From positions 434,001-498,000 of the forward strand of contig NZ_NIQA01000003.1 in NCBI RefSeq assembly GCF_002236805.1: 64,000 nt of DNA, in the 5' to 3' direction. This DNA comes from Pusillimonas sp. T2 (GTDB taxonomy: Bacteria > Pseudomonadota > Gammaproteobacteria > Burkholderiales > Burkholderiaceae_B). The position numbers and the translations under genes were made by a program. Positions 26,539-35,340 of the stretch are shown in pieces (position 1 is the first letter of the stretch; every line of letters starts with the position of its first letter). Under the pieces are notes generated by a model, which was given only the letters and a program-made list of their open reading frames with translations, was not told where the DNA came from and searched no databases.

Positions 26539-27255
26539 ATGTCCACATTAAATGCCCTAGGGCTCAGCGTTCTGCTTTTCTTAGCCCCCACCTGGGCCGC
26601 AGCGCAATCAGCCCCCTCCTCTCCCGAATCCCCAGCCATCAACACCGATGCCTTGGTGTCCGATATCGAGGCATTTTTGCAAGATCTGGCCGCTTCGTGG
26701 CCTGGCGTACCCGTGATCTCGATCTCTGACCCCAACCTGCAAAGACAGCCGGCCTGCGCCGACTACGAAATTTTCTTGCCAGGCCGCCAAACGTTACGAT
26801 CACGGCTTAACGTGGGCATACGATGCTTGGCACCGCAACCGTGGGTCGGCTACACCCAGGTCAATGTACGCATCGACGGCGTGTATTACGTTGCCGCACG
26901 CAGTGTTAATGCAGGCAGTGTGCTTAGCCTAGACGATATCTTGCCGCAAGAAGGCGACCTGCTTCGCCTACCCGCGGGGTCGTTGCTCGACCCGGGTCAA
27001 CTCGTTGGCTACATTACCACCCAGCGCTTAGCCGCCAGGCGCCCAATCAAGGCATCTGCCTTACGCAGCCCCGACTCTATCGAACGGGGGCAACGCGTTA
27101 AAATAGAGGTTCGGGGCCTGGGGTTTGTCGCCAGCAGCGACGGCCAGGCCATGCAGGGCGGCGAACCGGGTACCCAAATCCAGGTCAAGACCGCATCAGG
27201 CCAAATCGTGACAGCCACCGTACTTAATGCCCAAACCGTCATCATCCCGATGTAA
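26539..27255 (+). CDS. flgA: P-ring assembly chaperone FlgA
   Basis: 238 residues with a Sec signal peptide (ALGLSVLLFLAPTWAAAQ). The SAF domain is clear in the C-terminal half: VAARSVNAGSVLSLDDIL, GYITTQRLAARRPIKASALR, GQRVKIEVRGLGFVASSDGQ, QVKTASGQIVTATVLN. FlgA acts in the periplasm to help FlgI assemble. Divergent from flgB; flgM follows after 90 bp with its own sigma-28 box. Confidence 0.95.
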   Translation: MSTLNALGLSVLLFLAPTWAAAQSAPSSPESPAINTDALVSDIEAFLQDLAASWPGVPVISISDPNLQRQPACADYEIFLPGRQTLRSRLNVGIRCLAPQPWVGYTQVNVRIDGVYYVAARSVNAGSVLSLDDILPQEGDLLRLPAGSLLDPGQLVGYITTQRLAARRPIKASALRSPDSIERGQRVKIEVRGLGFVASSDGQAMQGGEPGTQIQVKTASGQIVTATVLNAQTVIIPM

Positions 27256-27273
27256 GAATCTTGTTTTAGCGGC

Positions 27274-27300
27274 TAAAGTTTTGTGTCGTGCGTCCGTTAC
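27274..27300 (+). promoter_or_regulatory. Sigma-28 (FliA) promoter of flgMN
   Basis: TAAAGTTT-N11-TCCGTTAC: a perfect 8-of-8 -35 with correct spacing and a 5-of-8 -10, in the flgA-flgM gap 46 bp before the flgM start. An autoregulatory FliA promoter before flgM is known in enterobacteria. Confidence 0.65.
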
Positions 27301-27345
27301 CCTCTATACTTAGGGCTCAGACGCCCTGTTACACCGGAGCAACCC

Positions 27346-27627
27346 GTGAAAATCACACCGTCGCTGAACAAACCTGCCGTTAATCCAATTGCCCCTCAAC
27401 GGGCGGGCGCAACCGCGACCCAAAATAACGCAGGCCCAACCGGCAAATCGGCTGTCGACCTCAGCAGCACAGCACGACACTTGTCCAGCCTCGAAAACAG
27501 CGACAACGACATCAACATGGAGCGCGTCCAGCAAATCCGCGATGCCATCGCTGCTGGCGAACTCAAAGTCAACCCCGAGCGCATCGCCGACTCGTTGTTG
27601 GCAAGTGCCCGCGAACTTCTCAAATAA
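27346..27627 (+). CDS. flgM: Anti-sigma-28 factor FlgM
   Basis: 93 residues. Starts at GTG 27346 (MKITPSLNKP) with GGAG 6 nt upstream; a longer frame to 27283 would overlap the promoter. The C-terminal half carries the FlgM helix pattern (SAVDLSSTARHLSSLENSDN; INMERVQQIRDAIAAGELKV; NPERIADSLLASARELLK) that binds FliA. FlgM is exported once the hook is complete, releasing FliA for late genes. Confidence 0.95.
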   Translation: MKITPSLNKPAVNPIAPQRAGATATQNNAGPTGKSAVDLSSTARHLSSLENSDNDINMERVQQIRDAIAAGELKVNPERIADSLLASARELLK

Positions 27628-27636
27628 GTAGCCATC

Positions 27637-28149
27637 ATGTCAGACCAGCCCGAAGCACTTCAAGCCCTTATCAATTGTCTTGATACCGAAGTGCGTCTCG
27701 TCGGGCGGTTTATCGACACCCTGAAAAGCGAAGCTCAAATTCTCGAATCGGGCCGCCCCGACGAACTGGTTGCATCAAGCCAGAAAAAAGAACAACACGC
27801 CGAACAACTGGGGCAGGCGACGCAAGCCCGCGACCAAGCCCTCGAGGCCCTCGGTTTTTCTGCAGGCCATGCTGGTTTACAAGCAGCAGCAAAAGCACAC
27901 CCCGAAGCCTCTACCCTAGCGGCACGGCTAACCGACCTCGCCCTGCAAGCACGCAGCCTGAACGAAACCAACGGCGCATCTATTGGCTTGCTGCAACGCC
28001 AAAACCGGCAGATGCTGGAAGTATTGCAACGCCTAGCCAATGTAGGTACAGGGGCTAGCGAAGTCTACGACGCCAGCGGAAAGTCGAAACACCTCGACAC
28101 CCCCGGCGGTAGCACCCAACCACGGCTCAAGCCCGTTAAAGCCGGCTGA
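27637..28149 (+). CDS. flgN: FlgK/FlgL export chaperone FlgN
   Basis: 170 residues, mostly helical, with the FlgN pattern LINCLDTEVRLVGRFIDTLK, LVASSQKKEQHAEQLGQATQ and NGASIGLLQRQNRQMLEVLQ. FlgN carries the two junction proteins to the export gate. The last 30 residues are a Gly/Pro/Thr tail. Follows flgM by 9 bp, convergent with flhF. Confidence 0.92.
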   Translation: MSDQPEALQALINCLDTEVRLVGRFIDTLKSEAQILESGRPDELVASSQKKEQHAEQLGQATQARDQALEALGFSAGHAGLQAAAKAHPEASTLAARLTDLALQARSLNETNGASIGLLQRQNRQMLEVLQRLANVGTGASEVYDASGKSKHLDTPGGSTQPRLKPVKAG

Positions 28150-28213
28150 TATCCGGCAGTCACAGGCGTATCACGTCTTGGGCAAGCTTAAACAAAGATA
28201 GGTGAAGCGGCAC

Positions 28214-28245
28214 CCGCAGGCAGATTACGTTATACATGCCTGCGG
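28214..28245. terminator. Inverted repeat between convergent flgN and flhF
   Basis: Perfect 9-bp arms CCGCAGGCA / TGCCTGCGG with a 14-nt loop, placed in the 114-bp gap between two convergent genes. No T run follows on either strand, so it is at best a weak terminator or a mRNA 3'-end stabiliser. Confidence 0.35.
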
Positions 28246-28263
28246 TTACCTGGGCTTGTCAGC

Positions 28264-30861
28264 TCAGACGGTCATTTCTTTGAGCGTAAACAATTTCATC
28301 ATGGCCGACACTGCTGCCACCTGAGTGGGTCTTGGGTTACCCGCCAGGCCCAAAAGCGCCTTACGCAACCCGACAGTCTCAACACCCGCAAGAGCATGCC
28401 ACGTTGCAAGCCCTACCTGTATGGCGGTCAACGCGCGCTTTTGAGAGGCATCGGCCCATTGCCGTGGCGCAAGCATAGGCCACCAGCGCGCGGCCAGACG
28501 AAAAGCGGCTTTTTGCTCGGTGGCGACCAACAGCGCCATTGCCAGACGCTCGGGCGACGCATTGATGGTGGTGGCATGCGCAAGCCCATGCACTGTGCGC
28601 AATACAGTACCGCTGTCGCGATCGACTACGCGAGCAGCTACCAGAAGCACTGGCAGATGGCCGGCCTGCCGAGACACAAGCTCCACGGCCTGAACACCAG
28701 CCCAAACAACCAGCCGCCCACGATCTATGCTTTGAATTTCGGCCAGATCGAGCAGCTCGTTGAGCGCGCCGACGGGATGGTAGTCGACGGCCTTGGACAG
28801 CGCGCCTACCGTCGTGGCGCACCCCTGTTCGTACACTTTGGTTGTTGCGGGGCATGGCGACAGCCAAGCTGCACCCGACGCAGACACCGCATGCCAAAGC
28901 GCTTGCGTAGACTGGTCGAAAACATGCAACACAGGCACTTCGGCAAGCGACTGCGCCACCCAACTGATCTGATCCAGCAAGGCCTCGATATTGCCAGGTG
29001 CCTGAAGTGCGGAACTGCCGTCGGAGGCTCGCCAACCGTCGGCCAGCGTGAGCTGCTGATAAGGCGACGCCCAAGGTGTGCCGGATTGACTACATAATAC
29101 TGTGGCGCGCAAGCGGCCTGCCGAACGGTTATCGGATTCTCGCAGCGCAATTTGATCGTGCAAGGCCAGCATGTACTGCCCCTGCTGGCCTACAAATTCG
29201 TTTTGTGCGGCCCGCAATAAATGCAAGCCCAATGCCTGGATGCCGTCGGTAATATCACCTTTAAAATAGCGGCGCCACAGCTCGTAGGTTTCAGAGGTCA
29301 GCAGGTCGTCGTCGATTTGCGCGCAAGCGCCCTCGATGTCGGCGAGCTCGACACCACTGCCCGCACTGCCGGCAACCGTCAACAAATTCGGCAATAACTG
29401 ACGACGCTTTTTCTCGATATTCTGAGGTGTCTCTTCAGCCGGCTTGGCCATAGACATCAGGGCCGCAAAATCGGCCTCGGACGGCGCATACAAAGCCTGA
29501 GACTGTGGCTTGACCATGGCCCGGTCGACTAAATCAGACGCCGACAAATACGACAGGTTTTGCGGAACTTTCTGACCGTCGGATATATAGCAAACCGGCA
29601 ACTGATAGCGAATGGCCGTGTCGAGTGCAGCGCCCAGGCGAGTTGCTTCGTCGACCTTGGTAATGATGCAACCGCGCAACCGGCTGCCACCATCATTGGT
29701 GTAGCTGCGGGCGACTTCATCAAGCGTATCACCGTGGCTGGAGGCATTCAGTACGAGCAAGCGCTGGATGTCGCGCCCGGCCTGGCCCAGCATGGTGGCC
29801 TGTTCAGCCACATGGCGATCGCGTTGGCTGATACCTACGTTGTCGATAAGCACGGTTTGATGCGCGCTCACACCGCCCAGGATACGGCGCAACTCAGCAG
29901 CATCTTGAACCACGTGAACCGGCACGCGCATCATTTGGCCATAAATGCGTAACTGTTCGTGGGCTCCAATACGGTAGGTGTCGGTCGTCAGCAACACCAC
30001 ATTTTCTGCACCCAAACGCTTGACGCAACGCGCGGCCAGCTTGGCCACCGTCGTCGTTTTACCCACACCGGTCGGCCCCACCAGCGCCACGACTGCACCA
30101 GGTTGCCAAAGCTCGTCTTCAGTTTCAAGCACGGGCAAGTGGCGCACCAATTCGTTGCGTGCCCACTGAAATGCCGCTTTGGCACCCATGTTTTCGGGCA
30201 AACGCTTAAGCATGGCCCGAAGCAGTGCCGTACTGAACCCAAAACCCAACAGGGTTTGAAAAAGTGAAATAGCCTGGGGCGCCCGACGCAGCTGGCTGCC
30301 CCATAAAAGTTCGTCGATACGGCTTTCAAGAACGCCTTGCAGAGCGCCAATGGCCCCGAGCACATCGCCGGACGATTCGGTCGGCCCGCCCATCGCTGCA
30401 GCCAAAGCTGCCGGCGCTGGGCGCAAACCTGTTGCCGGCGGCTGACGCAACCCTGAAGGAGGCAAACCGCCAGCGGACGGCATCGCACCGGTCGGACGTG
30501 ATCCGCCCTCTGCAGAAGACATGTGTCCGGACAAAGCCCCGGCACGACGCGGATCACTGCCAGAGGCAGACGTGGGCGGTGTCCCAGGCATACCCGGATA
30601 TGACACCGGACCCGAAGCCTGATCAGGACGTCGAAAAGCGGTACGCATTGTGACGGGCGCCTGCTTGGCTGCAGCCTCGGCTTCTTGAGCTGCAATCTGC
30701 TGCACGACATTATCGGGTAATGCGGTTTGATCGGTGGCCAGTATTTCGACGCCGCCATTAACACGGCGATTGGAAATAATCAGCGCATCAGGCCCAAGCG
30801 CCAGACGAACCTGACGCAGGGCTTCACGATTCGTCGCGCCGAAAAAACGACTAATGTTCAA
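28264..30861 (-). CDS. flhF: Flagellar SRP-type GTPase FlhF with long C-terminal extension
   Basis: 865 residues, about twice the usual FlhF. N-terminal B domain (MNISRFFGATNREALRQVRL), a Pro/Gly/Ser linker to about 160, N domain, then the G domain: P-loop GPTGVGKT 262-269, DTYRIGAHEQLRIYG, G3 written DNVG at 340-343 where SRP GTPases have DTAG, SQRD, and TKVD 401-404. Beyond about 450 there are some 400 residues with no family I recognise. The start is TTG, inside the flhA stop (TTGA overlap). FlhF positions or licenses flagella, normally with FlhG, which is absent here. Confidence 0.92.
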   Translation of the reverse strand: MNISRFFGATNREALRQVRLALGPDALIISNRRVNGGVEILATDQTALPDNVVQQIAAQEAEAAAKQAPVTMRTAFRRPDQASGPVSYPGMPGTPPTSASGSDPRRAGALSGHMSSAEGGSRPTGAMPSAGGLPPSGLRQPPATGLRPAPAALAAAMGGPTESSGDVLGAIGALQGVLESRIDELLWGSQLRRAPQAISLFQTLLGFGFSTALLRAMLKRLPENMGAKAAFQWARNELVRHLPVLETEDELWQPGAVVALVGPTGVGKTTTVAKLAARCVKRLGAENVVLLTTDTYRIGAHEQLRIYGQMMRVPVHVVQDAAELRRILGGVSAHQTVLIDNVGISQRDRHVAEQATMLGQAGRDIQRLLVLNASSHGDTLDEVARSYTNDGGSRLRGCIITKVDEATRLGAALDTAIRYQLPVCYISDGQKVPQNLSYLSASDLVDRAMVKPQSQALYAPSEADFAALMSMAKPAEETPQNIEKKRRQLLPNLLTVAGSAGSGVELADIEGACAQIDDDLLTSETYELWRRYFKGDITDGIQALGLHLLRAAQNEFVGQQGQYMLALHDQIALRESDNRSAGRLRATVLCSQSGTPWASPYQQLTLADGWRASDGSSALQAPGNIEALLDQISWVAQSLAEVPVLHVFDQSTQALWHAVSASGAAWLSPCPATTKVYEQGCATTVGALSKAVDYHPVGALNELLDLAEIQSIDRGRLVVWAGVQAVELVSRQAGHLPVLLVAARVVDRDSGTVLRTVHGLAHATTINASPERLAMALLVATEQKAAFRLAARWWPMLAPRQWADASQKRALTAIQVGLATWHALAGVETVGLRKALLGLAGNPRPTQVAAVSAMMKLFTLKEMTV

Positions 30862-32972
30862 CTAGGACTCCCGCCAATTACTGAAGTGATACGCAGTATA
30901 CGTTCTTCAGGAATTTCGAAGTTGGACAAGACACCCAGTTGCGGAAAATGATGTCGCAAGAATCGCGACAATGAAGATCGCAACACAGGCGGCACAACAA
31001 GCACGGCTGCATCACCACGCGCTTCTTGCGCATTGATGGCGCGCTGTGCGTCGTTGAGCAGAGTTTCAGCCAGACCAGGTTCGAGCGCACCACTTGTAGT
31101 GAGCGCCTGAGTCAGCACCCGCTCGAGTTTGGGATCGAGGCCAATAACGCGCAAGTCGCCATCGCCCGGAAACCACTGCTGAGTAATTGCCCTGCCCAAT
31201 GCCATACGAACCTGCTGCAACAACTCGACTGGATCGGGCCCAGTACCATTGGCATTCATGGCCGAAAGTCGTGGTGCATGTTCGGCAAGGCATTCGATAA
31301 TAGTGCGGACATCTCGAATGGGTACCTCTTCGTCGAGCAAGCCTCGCAATATTTTCTGCAAGGCGGTCAGGCTGATGGTCTTGGGCACCAGGTCTTCGAC
31401 CAGCTTGGGCGACTCTTTTGCAATATGGTCAAGCAACTGCTGGACTTCTTGACGGCCCAGTAACTGGGCACCGTAGCGATGCATTAAATGATTTAAATGC
31501 GTCGCCACAACTGTACCCGCGTCCACCACGGTGTAGCCAGCAATCTGCGCCTGTTCACGCAACGACACATCAATCCATACAGCCGGCAAGCCAAACGCGG
31601 GGTCGGTCGTTGGAGTACCCGGCAACTTGGTTGCCACCTCGCCCGGGTCGATCGCCATCCATTGGTCAGGCATGGCCAGGCCGCGCCCGACTTCAACGCC
31701 CGACAGCAAAATACGGTATTCGTTGGGTTTGAGCTCGAGATTGTCACGAATATGCACCACGGGCGGCAAAAAGCCGACGTCTTGCGCAAACTTTTTACGT
31801 AGACTGCGAATCCGGTGCAACAACTCGCCATTTTGAGAGTGGTCGACCAAGGAAATCAACCGGTAGCCGACCTCAAGCCCCAGCGGGTCGACCAAGGCAA
31901 CGTCATCCCAGGTCGCCTCGGCTGCGGCAGCTTCGGCTGCTGCCTGCTGCTGGACGGGATCCGGCGCCGCCTTCACGGCTTCTTCCTGCTGACGCTTGTA
32001 AAGCACCCAGCCCGTGCCGGCTAACGAAGCGGCCAACAACAAAAAGGCGAAATGCGGCATATTGGGAATGAGCCCCATGATGCCCAAAATAGCGGCCGTG
32101 ATGAACATGACGGTGGGGTTAGCCAACAATTGCCCGACCATTTGCTGGCCGATATCTTCGTCGGTAGCCACACGCGACACCACTACACCCGCAGCAGTTG
32201 AAATAACGAGCGCCGGAATTTGCGCGACCAGACCGTCGCCAATCGCCAGAATAGTGTAGACCTCGGCGGCATCAGCGAAACTTAAGCCGTGCTGACCAAC
32301 GCCCACGATCAGGCCACCAACAACGTTGATGACCATGATCAGCAAACCTGCGACGGCGTCGCCACGCACGAACTTGCTGGCGCCGTCCATCGAACCATAG
32401 AACTCCGCCTCCTGACTCACCTCGGAGCGGCGTCGGCGCGCCTCTTCTTCACCAATCAGCCCCGCATTCAGATCGGCATCAATAGCCATCTGCTTACCCG
32501 GCATGGCATCGAGCGTAAAGCGCGCGCCGACTTCGGCAATGCGCCCCGCACCCTTGGTAATGACCATGAAGTTGATGATGACCAAAATGATGAACACGAT
32601 GATACCGACCGCAAAATTGCCGCCGATAAGAAAGTGACCGAAAGCTTCGATGACCTGGCCGGCTGCGTCGGGGCCTTGATGCCCGTTCATCAGCACCACG
32701 CGGGTCGAGGCGACGTTAAGCGCCAGCCTTAACAAGGTGGTAAACAGCAACACCGCCGGGAAAGCCGCAAAATCGAGCGGCTTTTTAGTAAACATGGCCA
32801 CCAGCAGCACCATGATCGACATCGCGATGTTGAACGTAAAAAACAAGTCGAGGACGATGGGTGACAACGGCAAGATCATCATGGACAAAACCATGATGAT
32901 CAAGACGGGACCGGCCAGCAATCGTGCGTGCTGCGAACCGTTGGCTTTAAACAGGGCGAGTAAGTTATTCAT
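30858..32972 (-). CDS. flhA: Flagellar export gate protein FlhA
   Basis: 704 residues. N-terminal half has eight membrane segments with the conserved cytoplasmic loop FVRGDAVAGLLIMVINVVGG; upstream DAMPGKQMAIDADLNAGLIG and EEARRRRSEVSQEAEFYGSM are the FHIPEP region. The C-terminal cytosolic domain (VGYRLISLVDHSQNGELLHR; VVDAGTVVATHLNHLMHRYG; LLDEEVPIRDVRTIIECLAE) forms the nonameric docking ring for chaperones and FliJ. 17 bp downstream of flhB. Confidence 0.97.
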   Translation of the reverse strand: MNNLLALFKANGSQHARLLAGPVLIIMVLSMMILPLSPIVLDLFFTFNIAMSIMVLLVAMFTKKPLDFAAFPAVLLFTTLLRLALNVASTRVVLMNGHQGPDAAGQVIEAFGHFLIGGNFAVGIIVFIILVIINFMVITKGAGRIAEVGARFTLDAMPGKQMAIDADLNAGLIGEEEARRRRSEVSQEAEFYGSMDGASKFVRGDAVAGLLIMVINVVGGLIVGVGQHGLSFADAAEVYTILAIGDGLVAQIPALVISTAAGVVVSRVATDEDIGQQMVGQLLANPTVMFITAAILGIMGLIPNMPHFAFLLLAASLAGTGWVLYKRQQEEAVKAAPDPVQQQAAAEAAAAEATWDDVALVDPLGLEVGYRLISLVDHSQNGELLHRIRSLRKKFAQDVGFLPPVVHIRDNLELKPNEYRILLSGVEVGRGLAMPDQWMAIDPGEVATKLPGTPTTDPAFGLPAVWIDVSLREQAQIAGYTVVDAGTVVATHLNHLMHRYGAQLLGRQEVQQLLDHIAKESPKLVEDLVPKTISLTALQKILRGLLDEEVPIRDVRTIIECLAEHAPRLSAMNANGTGPDPVELLQQVRMALGRAITQQWFPGDGDLRVIGLDPKLERVLTQALTTSGALEPGLAETLLNDAQRAINAQEARGDAAVLVVPPVLRSSLSRFLRHHFPQLGVLSNFEIPEERILRITSVIGGSPS

Positions 32973-32989
32973 TAAATTCAGGTGCCTGG

Positions 32990-34129
32990 CTATTTAGCCG
33001 ACAAGGGGTCGAGCTCGGGCGGTACCGGTAAATTGTCGGGCACAAGGGGTTCTGCTCCCGTGCCATTGTTCCAGCTTCGCAGCTGGAACACCCAGGCCAA
33101 GACCTCGGCCACCGCTTTATAGAGTTCGACAGGAATTTCGTGCCCCAGCTCGACATGCTCGTGCAAGGCACGAGCCAGTGGCGGCGCGCTGAACATGGGG
33201 ACTTTATGTTCATCGGCAAGCATGCGTATGCGTGCGGCGGTCAGGCCGCTGCCTTTGGCCACCACGCGTGGCGCACCGGTGCCACCATCTTCGTACTTTA
33301 ACGCTACCGCATAATGCGTAGGGTTGGTAACAACCACATCGGCCTTGGGAACTTCGGACATCATGCGACGCCGTGCCATGGCGCGTTGCTGCGCCCTGAT
33401 GCGCCCTTTGACGTGTGGGTCGCCCTCGCTTTCTTTGTGTTCTTGCTTGACGTCCTGACGGCTCATTCGCAGCTTTTTATGATGACTGTACAACTGCCAA
33501 GGCGCATCGATGAACACAATAAGCAGCAATGCAGCAACTATAAGGGCGCTACACAAGGCCACCAGTCGCATGCCATTGACCAGCGCAGCGGTCGGCGACG
33601 CATAAGTCAGCGCCAGCATGTCGTCGCGGTAAGCCCAAATGACTGCGGCCGAGATGCCGCCGATAACCGTTGCTTTAAGCAAGGTTTTAATCAACTCGAC
33701 CAAGGTTTGCGCGGAGAACATGCGCATGACACCTTTCAAGGGGTTCATGCGTTCAAACTTGGGCTCGAGTGCCTTCGTAGAAAACAACAACCCGCCAAGC
33801 GAAACCGACGAAAACACGGCCAATATGACCAATATGCCGAAAATCGGCAGCAGTACCAGCAGCGCGTTCCAGGCCGAGTTGGCCGCCTGTGCGGTCATGA
33901 CTGCGGTATCTTTGGCAACCCGCAGGTCGAACCACATACCGGCACGTATCACGCCGGTCAGGGTGCGGTAGAGCTCTCCGCCCATAAACCATAAGCCGGC
34001 CACACCACCGGCCAGCAGCATGAAGGTATTGAGCTCGCGCGAACGCGCCACCTGCCCTTCTTCTCGCGCCTTTTCCAGGCGCCGGGGGGTGGCTGATTCG
34101 GTTTTTTCGAGGTCGCTATCCTCTGCCAT
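32990..34129 (-). CDS. flhB: Flagellar export switch protein FlhB
   Basis: 379 residues. N-terminal ESATPRRLEKAREEGQVARS, four membrane helices, and the cytoplasmic domain with the autocleavage motif N269-P-T-H272 (VVVTNPTHYAVALKY). Cleavage between Asn and Pro allows the hook-to-filament export switch when FliK acts. The C-terminal tail is Pro-rich (PLVPDNLPVPPELDPL). ATG 34129; 114 bp from cheZ without a clear terminator. Confidence 0.97.
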   Translation of the reverse strand: MAEDSDLEKTESATPRRLEKAREEGQVARSRELNTFMLLAGGVAGLWFMGGELYRTLTGVIRAGMWFDLRVAKDTAVMTAQAANSAWNALLVLLPIFGILVILAVFSSVSLGGLLFSTKALEPKFERMNPLKGVMRMFSAQTLVELIKTLLKATVIGGISAAVIWAYRDDMLALTYASPTAALVNGMRLVALCSALIVAALLLIVFIDAPWQLYSHHKKLRMSRQDVKQEHKESEGDPHVKGRIRAQQRAMARRRMMSEVPKADVVVTNPTHYAVALKYEDGGTGAPRVVAKGSGLTAARIRMLADEHKVPMFSAPPLARALHEHVELGHEIPVELYKAVAEVLAWVFQLRSWNNGTGAEPLVPDNLPVPPELDPLSAK

Positions 34130-34243
34130 GGGTCAAAATGCTGCCGGAAAAAATAAAAGGTAAAACCTACCTGCCCGGAGTATAAGGGCTGGCCGATTTT
34201 ACCTAAGTGGCAAGCAACACCAATAAAAGCGCTTAATTCAGGC

Positions 34244-34900
34244 CTAAAAACCCAGGCTGGACAATAAGTCGTCGACCTGATCCTGGCTGGACACAACCTC
34301 TGGTTTGCCTTCGGGCTTAACCTGGGGGCCATTAAGCAAAGAATCCATTTCTTTTTGCTTAACCTGGCGCTGGTCTTCAGGCAAGTAGTTAATTAGTACT
34401 TGAACCAGCTCAGTCTCGATCGCGCTGATCACACCCAACATACGCATAATGACCTGACCGGTCAGGTCCTGGAAATCTTGGGCCATAATGATTTCCATGA
34501 GTTTGTCTTGCGACACCTGGGTTTTTGCCGGGATATCGCGCAACAACGCACGCGTATCGTCAACTAGCTGGCGCGCCTCGGTAAGTTCGGCAGGATGCTT
34601 GAACCACTCTTGCCAACGCGCATCGAGTCCTTCGGCTTGACGCTGCATTTCTTCTTGCAACGGACGCGCCTCTTCAGCCGCATTCAGCACCCGATTCGCA
34701 GCTTGCTCGGTCATTTGAGCAACGTAATCAAGCCGATCACGCGCATCGGGAATGGCTTCTGCGGCCTCGGTGATGGTCTGATCAAGACCCAGTTCTCGCA
34801 TGCTTTCGCGCAGCATGCGTGTCACATGGGCAATGCGTTGGATAAGTTCGGGGTGCTGCTCGGGGCTGGCGTCAACCGCACCGGGGTCTTCGGTCGTCAT
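34244..34900 (-). CDS. cheZ: CheY-P phosphatase CheZ
   Basis: 218 residues. Catalytic stretch AQDFQDLTGQVIMRML, with D145 and Q149 matching the E. coli D143 and Q147, and the C-terminal CheY-binding peptide DQVDDLLSSLGF after a flexible linker. The rest is the long helical hairpin of the CheZ dimer. 10 bp after cheY. Confidence 0.96.
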   Translation of the reverse strand: MTTEDPGAVDASPEQHPELIQRIAHVTRMLRESMRELGLDQTITEAAEAIPDARDRLDYVAQMTEQAANRVLNAAEEARPLQEEMQRQAEGLDARWQEWFKHPAELTEARQLVDDTRALLRDIPAKTQVSQDKLMEIIMAQDFQDLTGQVIMRMLGVISAIETELVQVLINYLPEDQRQVKQKEMDSLLNGPQVKPEGKPEVVSSQDQVDDLLSSLGF

Positions 34901-34910
34901 GGCACACCCT

Positions 34911-35300
34911 TTACGCGTTGATCTTTTCGAAAATCTTGTTCAGCTTCTCTTCGAGAACCGCCGCAGTAAATGGCTTGACCACATAACCGCTGGCACCGGC
35001 CTTGGCGGCCGCAACAATGTTTTCTTTTTTGGCTTCAGCCGTCACCATCAGCACCGGCAAACTGGCCAGCGCCGCATCGGCACGAATATGCTGCAACATG
35101 GTCAGACCGTCCATATTGGGCATATTCCAGTCAGACACGATAAGGTCAAAATTGCCGTTACGAATTTTGTCCAAGCCCATCTGGCCGTCTTCCGCCTCAT
35201 CGACATTATCAAAGCCCAAGTCTTTCAGCAGGTTTTTAATGATCCGACGCATTGTGGGAAAGTCGTCCACAACGAGGATCTTGATGTTTTTTTGAACCAC
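34911..35300 (-). CDS. cheY: Chemotaxis response regulator CheY
   Basis: 129 residues, single receiver domain. Acidic pair D12/D13 in VVDDFP, phospho-acceptor D57 ([14 protein letters not shown]), T87 (VLMVTAEA) and K109 (VKPF). GTG start at 35300 with GGAGAG 5-6 nt upstream. CheY-P binds the FliM N-terminal peptide to reverse the motor. Confidence 0.97.
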   Translation of the reverse strand: MVQKNIKILVVDDFPTMRRIIKNLLKDLGFDNVDEAEDGQMGLDKIRNGNFDLIVSDWNMPNMDGLTMLQHIRADAALASLPVLMVTAEAKKENIVAAAKAGASGYVVKPFTAAVLEEKLNKIFEKINA

Positions 35301-35340
35301 TTTACTCTCCGATTGAGTTTATGACTGCCCGCGTGGCGGC

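Noticed and set aside
28264-29424. FlhF extension as a fused FlhG
   Set aside because: No KGGxGKT-type Walker motif or MinD signature is present in residues 450-865.
28396-30764. Several long open frames on both strands within flhF
   Set aside because: They overlap the FlhF frame, whose GTPase motifs are intact, and have Arg/Trp/Cys-rich compositions typical of shadow frames.
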